DNA of 64,000 bases from JAAYXS01 sp964550375 (lineage in GTDB: Bacteria; Planctomycetota; Phycisphaerae; UBA1845; Fen-1342), in the NCBI GenBank assembly GCA_964550375.1, contig CAZJYX010000007.1:79766-143765 (forward strand), read 5' to 3'. Below the pieces are notes generated by a model that did not search any database, had not been told where the DNA came from, and was given only the letters and a program-made list of their open reading frames with translations. The position numbers and the translations under genes are program-made. Positions 47,602-55,099 of the stretch are shown piece after piece. The stretch's first letter is position 1. Every line of letters begins with the position of its first letter.

Positions 47602-48123
47602 ATGCTGAAGATGTCGCCGGACGGTTCGCGCTCGGTGTGGATTAGGCGGCTGGCCGGCGATTTTGCGGAGCGCCGCTCGACTACCCTGTTCCAGGGTTTC
47701 TGCGCTTGCTGTTGCTGCTGCGTCCAGGCGCCGGTCAACGCCGCCTGCGGCCTGGTCAGCGGGCTGCTCCTGCCGGCTGCGGGACCCTGGCGAGCGCCGC
47801 GGCCCGTGCCGTGGCCGTTGCGGCTGCGCATCGCCGGCGCCAGCCTGATCATCGGGGCTGCCCAGGGCACGACCGCCCTGTTCATGTGGCCCCGGTGGTT
47901 GCCCGAGCGGAAGACATGGTATAAATGCGTCCGCTGCAGCGGCGAAGTGCGCCGCGAAGACAGCCGCGGCAAGTACCGCCGGCTCTGCCGGGCGGGCATA
48001 CAAAGCCGCGACTGCGTCCGGCCGGATAGGCGCGCCGCCGGGCCCACAAACCCGACAGCGCCCACCGAGCGAAACGGCGGCCGCGGCTGGAACCGCGCAC
48101 GCCGCGCCTGCCACACGGCATAG
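47602..48123 (+). CDS. Small Cys-cluster membrane protein, unknown
   Basis: A 173-residue frame from ATG 47602, with GGAG just upstream and 25 bases after the kinase stop. After a basic start (SRSVWIRRLAGDFAERRS) it has GFCACCCCCVQAP, an unusual run of cysteines beside a hydrophobic segment (AACGLVSGLLLPAAGP). A second hydrophobic segment (IAGASLIIGAAQGTTALFMW) and a C-terminal Cys/Arg-rich part (WYKCVRCSGEVRRED, a possible zinc ribbon) follow. The opposite strand is also open, so confidence is moderate. It may belong to the sigma-kinase unit. Confidence 0.5.
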   Translation: MLKMSPDGSRSVWIRRLAGDFAERRSTTLFQGFCACCCCCVQAPVNAACGLVSGLLLPAAGPWRAPRPVPWPLRLRIAGASLIIGAAQGTTALFMWPRWLPERKTWYKCVRCSGEVRREDSRGKYRRLCRAGIQSRDCVRPDRRAAGPTNPTAPTERNGGRGWNRARRACHTA

Positions 48124-48578
48124 CGGCAACCTGGCGGTGTAATCAAAAGATTACACATTATTGCTACACCACACGCCCTCAACATCTCTTATGTGGCGTT
48201 GCCTGCTCAACGTGGACATTGTGGACATATGATTGCGCATTGTGCTGGGCCAGACATGGCTCGCCGGGGCGCGGTAAGCAGGGGCGTTCGCGCGCGTGCG
48301 CGAGCGGCCGCGCGGCCGAACGCTTCTGAGGTGCTGGTGACTGCCCGTTGCCCCCCGCGGTCGCAGAACGGCGCGCTACACCAGCACGGCGGCCTGGGGT
48401 GTGACTGGCGTTGCGCGAACTGGTCCCGAAGAAACTCGGCACGTCAGCAGTTGCCATTGCAGCACCACACGATACACTGCCGTTCAATGATTGACGTGGT
48501 GGCGCGAGGTCGTTGCCCAGCCAGTGTGAACCTGCAGCACGGCGAGCGGCGCAGCAGCCGCAGCGGAGGATTCCACGG
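48124..48578. other. Gap at the left side of the putative mobile element
   Basis: About 455 bases with no convincing gene. It contains the AT-rich hairpin at 48137-48156 and a GC-rich hairpin region at 48294-48323 (outer arms GCGTTCG/CGAACGC). The left boundary of the element probably lies here, but no copy of the tRNA-Pro end was found. Confidence 0.45.
48137..48156 (+). terminator. AT-rich perfect hairpin (GTGTAATC-AAAA-GATTACAC)
   Basis: Perfect 8-bp arms around an AAAA loop, starting 14 bases after the stop of the Cys-cluster gene and followed by ATTATTGC. It could end that transcript or be an operator or recombination site of the neighbouring element. Its low GC stands out here. Confidence 0.45.
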
Positions 48579-49415
48579 ATGTCCGCGATGACGATCGGTG
48601 TTCCTGAGGCACTCATAGAGTTCCGTACGCTCCTCAGCAAGCACCCCGAAGCGCTTGCTGCCGTTCGCCACATCGTGCAGACAGCCATGGGCACTGCAGC
48701 GTACGGCGTGGACCTCATCGACGGCTCACCTGACCCCGAAGATCGAGTGCTGCTGCTCGCCGCGATGCACGACTGGTATTACCGGCAGGAGCGGTTGCAT
48801 GGCTGGACAGGGTGGCTGATTATCGAGTCGCCGCCTACGAACAAGGACACGGAACAGCTTCCACCGGTCACATGCGACTCTGTGTCTTTGGGACAATTTC
48901 GGACGGCGGTGTTCTTCTTGGCATTCCAGCAGCGAGTGGAGTCGCACATTGCGCAGTACGGCGCCAAGTCGTGCGTGGACCTGTGTCTGCATGGGGACAC
49001 GGTTGCGGTGCTGCTGGGGAGAGTGTCGGCACTTCCGGGAATCGGCGCGGCGCCGGCGGGTGACCAGGGCGGCAAGGCCGATGGAGCGGTACCACTGGCT
49101 ATCCCGCAAAGCAACGAGGGCTCCGACGCGAAACCTATTGATCCCATTCAGTTGCCAGGGGCCGTGTCGCCGGATTGCGGTGTCACTGCCTCGGCCGGCA
49201 CAACAAAGGCGGAGTCACCCAAGGACACGGGCGGACGCCCAGGCTTGCCGACCACAGAAGCCAGGAAGCGAACGCAGCTGATCCGGGAGTGGCACGATAG
49301 GAAGGGGAGGGTGTCCCAGAAGGAGTTCTGCCGCGATAGGGGGATTGCGCTCGCTTACCTGCAGAAGTGTGTCAACTGGTATCATCAGCGCAAGCGGCGG
49401 GCTGACGAACGCTGA
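48579..49415 (+). CDS. Mobile-element protein with HTH-like C-terminus, unknown
   Basis: A 278-residue protein. ATG 48579 has GGAGGA 8 bases upstream. The N-terminal 150 residues are mostly helical (VPEALIEFRTLLSKHPEALA, RVLLLAAMHDWYYRQERLHG, QFRTAVFFLAFQQRVESHIA), with no known motif. A Pro/Ala/Gly-rich linker is followed by a helical C-terminus (QLIREWHDRKGRVSQKEFCR, IALAYLQKCVNWYHQRKRRA) that resembles a DNA-binding HTH. It is the first gene of the element and lies just before the repeat cluster at 49413. It could be an initiator or regulator that binds there, but this is a guess. Confidence 0.6.
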   Translation: MSAMTIGVPEALIEFRTLLSKHPEALAAVRHIVQTAMGTAAYGVDLIDGSPDPEDRVLLLAAMHDWYYRQERLHGWTGWLIIESPPTNKDTEQLPPVTCDSVSLGQFRTAVFFLAFQQRVESHIAQYGAKSCVDLCLHGDTVAVLLGRVSALPGIGAAPAGDQGGKADGAVPLAIPQSNEGSDAKPIDPIQLPGAVSPDCGVTASAGTTKAESPKDTGGRPGLPTTEARKRTQLIREWHDRKGRVSQKEFCRDRGIALAYLQKCVNWYHQRKRRADER

Positions 49416-49560
49416 CAAACTCATGTTGTCAAGACCGATGGGGTTTGTCACACAGATTCTGACAGCCCAGTTTGGCCCTGGAAATAAGGGGGACTCGTGG
49501 CCGCATCCTGGCAATTCTGTGTGACAAACCCCCGCGCGGGAGTTTGTGTGTCAGATTGCC
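49413..49560 (+). repeat. Cluster of inverted TGACAAA/TTTGTCA repeats (candidate origin or operator)
   Basis: A perfect 17-bp inverted repeat (GGGGTTTGTCACACAGA at 49440-49456 and TCTGTGTGACAAACCCC at 49516-49532) brackets a 59-bp centre. Beside it are TGACAA/TTGTCA (49413-49431), CTGACAG near 49460, and GTTTGTGTGTCAGATTG from about 49542. The shared unit TGACAAA is repeated at least five times in either direction. The cluster lies between the first element gene and the replication operon, as iterons or operators would. Confidence 0.6.
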
Positions 49561-49614
49561 ACTGATACTTCACGTGCCGGGCGGCATGGTGCCGCTCGTT
49601 GTGGAGTACCGAAC

Positions 49615-49911
49615 GTGAAGACCACAATCACAAACGCTACTGGCGAGCGAATCGCCGGACCGGAGCCGCGGCCGGGTGTTGCTGCGGAATTGCTGGACGT
49701 TGGTGCCGTCGCCGCGCTGCTGGGTTGCAGCGGGCGGCACGTCTACCGACTGGCCGACGCCGGGCGGATGCCCCGGCCGGTCAGGCTCGGCTACCTGGTC
49801 CGCTGGCGGCGGGCCGAGGTGCTCGAATGGATCGGAGGAGGCTGCCAGCCGGTGCGTTTCGCGCGGGGCACTGGGCGGATCGCTGAACACAGCAAGGAGA
49901 CTCTCCGATGA
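49615..49911 (+). CDS. Excisionase-like HTH (MerR/AlpA type) DNA-binding protein
   Basis: A 98-residue protein starting at GTG 49615 with GGAG 9 bases upstream. The middle is a winged HTH of the excisionase/AlpA type (LLDVGAVAALLGCSGRHVYR, then LADAGRMPRPVRLGYLVRWR and EVLEWIGGGC). Such proteins direct excision or act as transcription activators in integrative elements. The stop overlaps the start of the next gene by 4 bases (ATGA), so it heads the replication operon. Xis or AlpA-like roles cannot be told apart from the sequence. Confidence 0.75.
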   Translation: MKTTITNATGERIAGPEPRPGVAAELLDVGAVAALLGCSGRHVYRLADAGRMPRPVRLGYLVRWRRAEVLEWIGGGCQPVRFARGTGRIAEHSKETLR

Positions 49912-50414
49912 GCGATCACGCTTCAATCCCGCCGCGGCGGCGGCTCTCGGACATTCTCGCCAACGGCCAGAGCGGAAAGCTGCGCGAAGATTGGAACCGC
50001 ACCGAAGCGGCGGCGGACTTCGCGCCGCTGCCACCGGGGACGTACACCGCCCGCGTGCTAAGCGGGGAGCTGTTCAACGCCAAGAGCGGCACACCCGGCT
50101 ACAAGCTCACCTTCCGCGTGCTGGAAGGTGAGCACGCCGGGCGGCAATTCTGGCACGACTTGTGGCTTACGCTGGCGGCGTTGCCCATGAGCAAGCGCGA
50201 CCTGGGCAAGCTCGGCGTGACTTCGATCGAACAGCTTGAACGGCCGCTTCCGGCGGGCATTCGCTGCACGGTGAAGCTCGTGTTGCGGCGGGACGATGAC
50301 GGCGCCGAGCACAACCGCGTCCGCGGCTTCGACGTAATCGCCATCGACGAAGACCCCGCCGCGGACCCGGACTTTGCACCCGATGCGCCGACGAAGGAAG
50401 GTGATGCGACATGA
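49908..50414 (+). CDS. DUF669-like phage protein, possible ssDNA-binding protein
   Basis: A 168-residue protein with an OB-like region (APLPPGTYTARVLSGELFNA, GTPGYKLTFRVLEGEHAGRQ, FWHDLWLTLAALPMSKRDLG) typical of DUF669-type phage proteins. These lie in replication modules and are thought to bind single-stranded DNA. The acidic C-terminal tail (IDEDPAADPDFAPDAPTKEG) fits such a role. It overlaps both neighbours by 4 bases, so it is translated together with the excisionase-like gene and the primase. Confidence 0.68.
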   Translation: MSDHASIPPRRRLSDILANGQSGKLREDWNRTEAAADFAPLPPGTYTARVLSGELFNAKSGTPGYKLTFRVLEGEHAGRQFWHDLWLTLAALPMSKRDLGKLGVTSIEQLERPLPAGIRCTVKLVLRRDDDGAEHNRVRGFDVIAIDEDPAADPDFAPDAPTKEGDAT

Positions 50415-51535
50415 GCGGTGCCATGCGACACGGCTACCGCATCGTCGGCCCGTGCTCGGCCGAGCGCCGGCTTGTGGACTGGTCGGCCGCGTTCCGCGCC
50501 TACGTCGAGTGCGACCCGCGCGCCCGCGTCGAATCCGAAGCGTACTTGTCGGCGTTCACGTTCGGCGGTGACTTCGCCGAGCACCTGCGCGCGACCGGTT
50601 CGACGCGGGGCTTCGCGGGGGCGTGCTGTGCGCCGTGGCTGTGGTTCGACATTGACCGCGAGCCGACCGCCGGCGGCATCGACGCGGCGCTTAAGGATGC
50701 CCGCATGCTCGCCGTCGCGTTGTCGGACCACTACGGCGTCGATGATGCCGCGCAGCTGTGGTTCTACTCTGGGGCGAAGGGCTTCCATGTCGGCATCCCG
50801 ACGGCATTGTGGGCGCCGGCCCCGAGCTTGGACTTTCACCGCGTCGCGCGACGCTTGGCCGAGACAATCGCCGAAGCCGCGGGCGTGCTCATCGACGTGA
50901 GTGTGTATGACAAGGTGCGGGCGTTTCGGGCGCCGAATTCCCGGCATCCCCGAACGGACCGACACAAGATCCGGCTCGCGACCGATGAGCTTATGCACCT
51001 TCGCGCCGCGGCGATTCTGGACCGCGCCAGGCAACCGGAACCGTTCGAGCTACCCGACGTGCCGGCCGAGAGCACCGACTTCCTAGTGGCGCACTGGGAT
51101 ACCGCCGCGGGGCAAGTACGCGAGCAGGCCGAAGCGGCGGCCCAGCGCCGCGCCGCCGTGGCCAGCGGAGATGCCGTACCCAGGTTGAACAGAATGACAC
51201 TGGAATTCATCCGTGCCGGCGCGCCACCTGGTACACCCGGGGCGGGTGATGAGGACCGGCAACGCGGCGCGGGCCGGAATCAGCGGTGCTACAGTTCGGC
51301 GGCGAATCTGGCTGAGTTGGGCGCACCAATGGAGCTCTGCTTCGCGCTGCTTGAAGAACCTGCACTTGACTCCGGCTTACCACCCTCAGAGGTGCGCCAG
51401 GCGATAAAGAATGGCTGGACTTCTGCGCAGCGCGGTGTGCGCGAGGTGTGTGACGCTGTCGATGGCGAAGTGATCGCCGTGCGGCCGGCGCCGCCGCACA
51501 CCACGCCAGGCGGCGTGAAAGGTGATGCGACATGA
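50411..51535 (+). CDS. Archaeo-eukaryotic-type DNA primase
   Basis: A 374-residue protein with the catalytic pattern of AEP-superfamily primases. The first motif is APWLWFDIDREP with D80 and D82 as metal ligands. The second is QLWFYSGAKGFHVGIP with H126 in the sxH position, and the third acidic position is likely IDVSVYDKVRAFRAPNSRHP (about 159-178). The C-terminal region (YSSAANLAELGAPMELCFAL, SEVRQAIKNGWTSA) is helical and resembles the PriCT-type domain. It would make primers for the element's own replication. It overlaps the helicase gene by 4 bases. Confidence 0.8.
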   Translation: MSGAMRHGYRIVGPCSAERRLVDWSAAFRAYVECDPRARVESEAYLSAFTFGGDFAEHLRATGSTRGFAGACCAPWLWFDIDREPTAGGIDAALKDARMLAVALSDHYGVDDAAQLWFYSGAKGFHVGIPTALWAPAPSLDFHRVARRLAETIAEAAGVLIDVSVYDKVRAFRAPNSRHPRTDRHKIRLATDELMHLRAAAILDRARQPEPFELPDVPAESTDFLVAHWDTAAGQVREQAEAAAQRRAAVASGDAVPRLNRMTLEFIRAGAPPGTPGAGDEDRQRGAGRNQRCYSSAANLAELGAPMELCFALLEEPALDSGLPPSEVRQAIKNGWTSAQRGVREVCDAVDGEVIAVRPAPPHTTPGGVKGDAT

Positions 51536-52476
51536 GCCCGAAGGCACCTTTCGCTGTCGCTGCTGACGTGCTGACCGGCTGGCGCGCTGACGTGCTGACC
51601 GGCAAGGTCCCGGTGCTGTATCCGCTCGGTGTGGGTCAACTGGCCCACATCGAAGCGGGGCCGGGGTTGGTAACGCTGATCGGCGGTGCACCCGGCGCGG
51701 GCAAGACGGCACTCACGATGCAACTGGTGGTGGATGCCTTGCGACTAACGCCAACGCTGCGGGCACTCGTGTGCAATGTGGAAATGTCGCCGCCCGTGTT
51801 GCTGGACCGGCAGCTGGCCCGACTAACCGGCGTGGACCTGACGACGATTCGGTATCGCAAGATCGGCGCTGAGCACGCCGACCGCATCGCCGACGGCATG
51901 GCCACGCTGGGAGCCGTCGCAGACCGGCTGTGCTTTGTGCGACCGCCCTTCGACTTGGGCAACGTGGCCGCGGCCGCAGACGAATTCGGGGCCGGGCTGC
52001 TCGTGCTGGACTACATCCAACGTATCGACACGCCCGGAGTCGAGACTGAAGCTCGCCAGCGCCTCAACAAGCTCATGGACAACCTGCGGCAGTTTGCCGA
52101 CGAGGGCGTGGCCATACTGGTGGTGTCTGCGGTAACGCGCTCGAAAGATGCCAAGGGCCGAAGCTCGTACGGGGGCGACACCCTGAACTTGGCGAGCTTC
52201 CGCGAAAGCTCGGAACTCGAATTCGGGGCCGATGACGCGTTCATTCTGCATCCCGAAGATGACTACGCCGATGGCATTCTGGTCAAGCTCAAGCACCTGA
52301 AGAGCCGACACAGTGCCTGCCGGACGCTGACACTGCGTTTTGACCGCGCCCAGCAGAGATTCTCGGAGATCGAGCCGACTACGACTGCCCATGAGGGGCG
52401 GGTCGGAGTCACCGCATCACTGCAGCACCGGTGGAACCGGACACCGGCTGCAGATGACGGCCAGGACGACGAATGA
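51532..52476 (+). CDS. DnaB/RecA-like replicative helicase ATPase
   Basis: A 314-residue ATPase matching the C-terminal domain of DnaB-like helicases. Walker A is VTLIGGAPGAGKTALTMQL (P-loop at about 52-59), followed by LVCNVEMSPPVLLDRQLARL (the Glu region). Walker B is GLLVLDYIQRID, with FADEGVAILVVSAVTRSKDA and DAFILHPEDD after it. The usual DnaB N-terminal domain is absent, so loading must depend on another protein such as the primase. It is the second core replication gene of the element and overlaps the next gene by 4 bases. Confidence 0.85.
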   Translation: MSPKAPFAVAADVLTGWRADVLTGKVPVLYPLGVGQLAHIEAGPGLVTLIGGAPGAGKTALTMQLVVDALRLTPTLRALVCNVEMSPPVLLDRQLARLTGVDLTTIRYRKIGAEHADRIADGMATLGAVADRLCFVRPPFDLGNVAAAADEFGAGLLVLDYIQRIDTPGVETEARQRLNKLMDNLRQFADEGVAILVVSAVTRSKDAKGRSSYGGDTLNLASFRESSELEFGADDAFILHPEDDYADGILVKLKHLKSRHSACRTLTLRFDRAQQRFSEIEPTTTAHEGRVGVTASLQHRWNRTPAADDGQDDE

Positions 52477-52889
52477 GCCAAGGGCCGCGTACCATCCCGG
52501 TGGGCGCCGAACCCAAACCGCTGCTAATGCCGGACGAACGCGCCCCGCGCAATAGCACAGGTGATGGATCGACACGGAAACGGACCAAGTCGCAACGGCA
52601 CTCCGGGGCAGCCGTTCGGCGGCGATTCGCACTCCTGAACACGTTCATCGACACTGGGCTGCCACACCTGGAACGCTCGCCCCTGGCCGTGTGGCTGCTC
52701 CTATACCGACACGCGAAGCCGGACGGCATGGTATCCGCGAGCGTCGCAGACCTGGCACGCCGGGCCGGGGCGAGCGACCGCCAAGTACAACGCGCGCTTG
52801 CCCGGCTTCAGGCCGCCGGGATGCTGGCCCGGCTGAAACGTGGAACGCTGGCCGGCGGGCCGAGCGTCTATCGACTGGTGCAACCATGA
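52473..52889 (+). CDS. Winged-helix DNA-binding protein
   Basis: A 138-residue protein whose C-terminal 80 residues form a winged helix of the replication-protein/MarR kind (SPLAVWLLLYRHAKPDGMVS, ASVADLARRAGASDRQVQRA, LARLQAAGMLARLKRGTLAG). Residues 1-50 are basic and disordered (TRKRTKSQRHSGAAVRRRF). Phage O-like initiators and plasmid regulators share this fold. It is the last gene of the tightly coupled operon and could be an origin-binding factor. Confidence 0.7.
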   Translation: MSQGPRTIPVGAEPKPLLMPDERAPRNSTGDGSTRKRTKSQRHSGAAVRRRFALLNTFIDTGLPHLERSPLAVWLLLYRHAKPDGMVSASVADLARRAGASDRQVQRALARLQAAGMLARLKRGTLAGGPSVYRLVQP

Positions 52890-52997
52890 ACGAACGCGAT
52901 GCACGACATGGGCGACCGGTTACAACACGTCACCGGTGTCCGGTTGCTACCAGACGTGGGCGTCCGCTCGCTACGGCCGTCCGTGTCGCCTATCACA

Positions 52998-53055
52998 GTA
53001 CGTACTACGTACGTACGTGTGTGCATGCGCACGTGTGCTGGCGCACAGCGCATGC
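52998..53055 (+). repeat. Alternating pyrimidine-purine tract with palindromes
   Basis: From 53006 to 53038 every base alternates pyrimidine and purine (33 bp, for example TACGTACGTACGTGTGTGCA). It overlaps palindromes such as GTACGTACTACGTAC (52998-53012) and ATGCGCACGTG. Alternating tracts of this type can form Z-DNA or cruciforms. It lies in the 240-base gap before the repressor-like gene, so it may be an operator or origin element. Confidence 0.6.
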
Positions 53056-53132
53056 ACCACAACAACGGGCGAGCCGGCAGCGTTTACAGATTGGGCTTGA
53101 CAACGTTGCGGCCGCAGGTGATACTGATCACC

Positions 53133-53345
53133 ATGTGGCGAACAAGTACGATAACCAGACTGTTGCGCGAGGCACTGGCCGAAGCCGAATCGCTGAACTC
53201 TGTTGCCAGAGCAACGGGGGTCCAGAAAGCCTCGCTGATTCGTTTTCTCCGGGGCAGTCAATCGCTTCGGCTCGATATCGCCGACAAGCTCGTCGCGCAC
53301 TTCGACATCGAGTGCCGGCGCCCGCGGCGGAAGCGGAAGGGGTAA
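53133..53345 (+). CDS. Small Cro/C1-like HTH regulator
   Basis: A 70-residue protein with one helix-turn-helix domain (ITRLLREALAEAESLNSVAR, ATGVQKASLIRFLRGSQSLR, LDIADKLVAHFDIECR) of the XRE/Cro type and a basic tail (RRPRRKRKG). AGGTGA lies about 12 bases before ATG 53133. It precedes the integrase by 4 bases and probably represses or switches element genes. The same frame is open further upstream but the codons there look random. Confidence 0.7.
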   Translation: MWRTSTITRLLREALAEAESLNSVARATGVQKASLIRFLRGSQSLRLDIADKLVAHFDIECRRPRRKRKG

Positions 53346-53349
53346 GTGC

Positions 53350-55098
53350 ATGGCATCATTGTATCGCAAGACCATAACCCGGCCCCTGCCCGCCGGCGCG
53401 AAGATTGAGAACCGCAAGAGCGGCCCTGTCGCCTTCTGGCGGGACCGCAACGGCCGTAAACAGTCCGCGCCGCTCGTGCTGGGGCCAGACGACAAGCCGA
53501 AGCTGGGCCGCGACGGCACGGCGCGAATCCGTACGAAAAGCGCCACGGTCTACGCCAAGGTCCCGGGGATCGGCGCGGCAATATCGACCGGCTGCAAGAC
53601 CGAAGACGGGGCCCGAATCAAGCTCGCCGACTTGGTCAAGCGGGCGGAGCACCTGCGGGCCGGGCTGCTGACAGCGGGCGAAGCCCGGACGGTGGACTAC
53701 CAAGCCGCATCGCTCGCCGATCATATCGCTGCGTACATAGCGCACCTGGAAGCCAAGGGCTGCACCGCGGCGCACCGTGCGAACGTCGAAGGGCGCTTGC
53801 GTCGGCTGGCGGCGGAGTGCGGCTTCGGGCGCTTGCGGGACCTGGAGCGCGGCAAGCTCGAAAGCTGGCTGCTGGCCCGAGCGGGTGAGGGTATGTCGGC
53901 GCGGACGCGCAACGCATACGGCGCGGCGGCCGTGAGCTTCGCTAGCTGGCTGGTTCAGACGCATCGGCTGCTGGCGAACCCGTTTGCCCGACTGGCGAAA
54001 GCGTGCGAAGCAGCGGACCCGCGACGCAAACGCCGTTCTCTGACGGAAGTTGAGCTTGCCGCACTGCTCGACGCCACGCGGCGCCGACCCGTGGCCGACT
54101 TCGGCCGGGAGACTGTCGAGGGGGACCGCAAGGCCGCACCCCTTACGCCCGCAACGTTGGCGACGGCCGAAGCGAAGGGCTACGAGTGTCTGGTCGAGAA
54201 CCCCGACTTCGTCGCTGAACTGGAGCGCCGCGGCCGGGAACGGGCGCTGCTCTACAAGCTCTTAACGCTGACCGGCCTGCGGGCAAATGAGGCCCGGTCA
54301 CTGACGGTCGGCGCGCTTGACCTGAAACCGGCCAACCCGTACGTGGTGCTGGCCGCGGCCGACGCCAAGACCCGGGAAGCCGCGGAAATCCCCCTACGGG
54401 CCGATCTGGCACAAGACCTATCCGGGCACCTCGCCAAGCGGCTGCGCGTTGCACAGCGGGCCGCCAGACGCGAAAACCGGCCCATCCCTGCACGATTGCC
54501 GGACGATGCGGCGTTGCTCGACGTGCCGGCCGGGCTGGTCAAGATTCTGGACCGCGACCTGGCGGCTGCTGGCCTCGCCAAGCGCGACCAGCGCGGCCGA
54601 ACCATCGACGTGCACGCCTTCCGGCATACTTTCAACTCGCTGCTGGCCGCGGCGGGTGTTCAGCTGCGTACTCGGCAAGTGCTGATGCGGCACGCTTCCA
54701 GCGGCACGCTGACGGATGACGTGTACTCCGATCCCGCCGTGCTTGATCTGCGCGGGGCGCTGGCGAAACTGCCCGCCCTGCCGCTGCACGACAAGCCCCA
54801 TGCCGAGCGGGGCCGCGCGACCGGCACCGATTTGGTTGCACCGACGGTTGCACCTACCGTCGGCAATCGTAGTGAATTGTTGGGTACTCGTGGCGATTCG
54901 AGCGATTCCGGGGCTGGAAACGCTACGGTTTCTAGGACGGTCGCAAGTGCTGTCCCTGTCAACGATAACGAGCAGCAGACAAGTGCTGTCGGCTGCTCGC
55001 AGAAATCGGGGCGACAGGATTTGAACCTGCGACCTTCTGCACCCCATGCAGACGCGCTAGCCAGGCTGCGCCACGCCCCGCACACTCCAACCACATAA
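53350..55098 (+). CDS. Tyrosine recombinase (site-specific integrase)
   Basis: A 582-residue integrase. The N-terminal part (about 115-200) is a SAM-like core-binding domain (LADHIAAYIAHLEAKGCTAA, SARTRNAYGAAAVSFASWLV). The catalytic domain has the first Arg in TGLRANEARSL (near 310), the HxxR in IDVHAFRHTFNSLLAAAGV (near 422) and the H..Y pair in LMRHASSGTLTDDVYS. From residue about 553 the frame reads antisense through tRNA-Pro (SGRQDLNLRPSAPHADALAR), a tail that comes from the attachment site, not from the enzyme fold. It lies next to its likely integration site and overlaps it. Confidence 0.9.
   Translation: MASLYRKTITRPLPAGAKIENRKSGPVAFWRDRNGRKQSAPLVLGPDDKPKLGRDGTARIRTKSATVYAKVPGIGAAISTGCKTEDGARIKLADLVKRAEHLRAGLLTAGEARTVDYQAASLADHIAAYIAHLEAKGCTAAHRANVEGRLRRLAAECGFGRLRDLERGKLESWLLARAGEGMSARTRNAYGAAAVSFASWLVQTHRLLANPFARLAKACEAADPRRKRRSLTEVELAALLDATRRRPVADFGRETVEGDRKAAPLTPATLATAEAKGYECLVENPDFVAELERRGRERALLYKLLTLTGLRANEARSLTVGALDLKPANPYVVLAAADAKTREAAEIPLRADLAQDLSGHLAKRLRVAQRAARRENRPIPARLPDDAALLDVPAGLVKILDRDLAAAGLAKRDQRGRTIDVHAFRHTFNSLLAAAGVQLRTRQVLMRHASSGTLTDDVYSDPAVLDLRGALAKLPALPLHDKPHAERGRATGTDLVAPTVAPTVGNRSELLGTRGDSSDSGAGNATVSRTVASAVPVNDNEQQTSAVGCSQKSGRQDLNLRPSAPHADALARLRHAPHTPTT
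55006..55080 (-). tRNA. tRNA-Pro (anticodon GGG)
   Basis: A 75-base cloverleaf on the minus strand: acceptor arms CGGGGCG/CGCCCCG with discriminator A, D-stem GCGC/GCGC, anticodon stem TCTGC/GCAGA around ATGGGGT (anticodon GGG) and T-arm GCAGG TTCAAAT CCTGT. CCA is not encoded. The C1 start and the A discriminator are typical of bacterial tRNA-Pro. Its 3' end faces the integrase, the usual attachment-site geometry. Confidence 0.93.
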
Positions 55099-55099
55099 C

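Noticed and set aside
48124..48578. Left attachment-site copy of the tRNA-Pro 3' end
   Set aside because: I looked for sequences like GGATTTGAACC on this side and elsewhere and found none longer than about 10 bases, so no att repeat is annotated.
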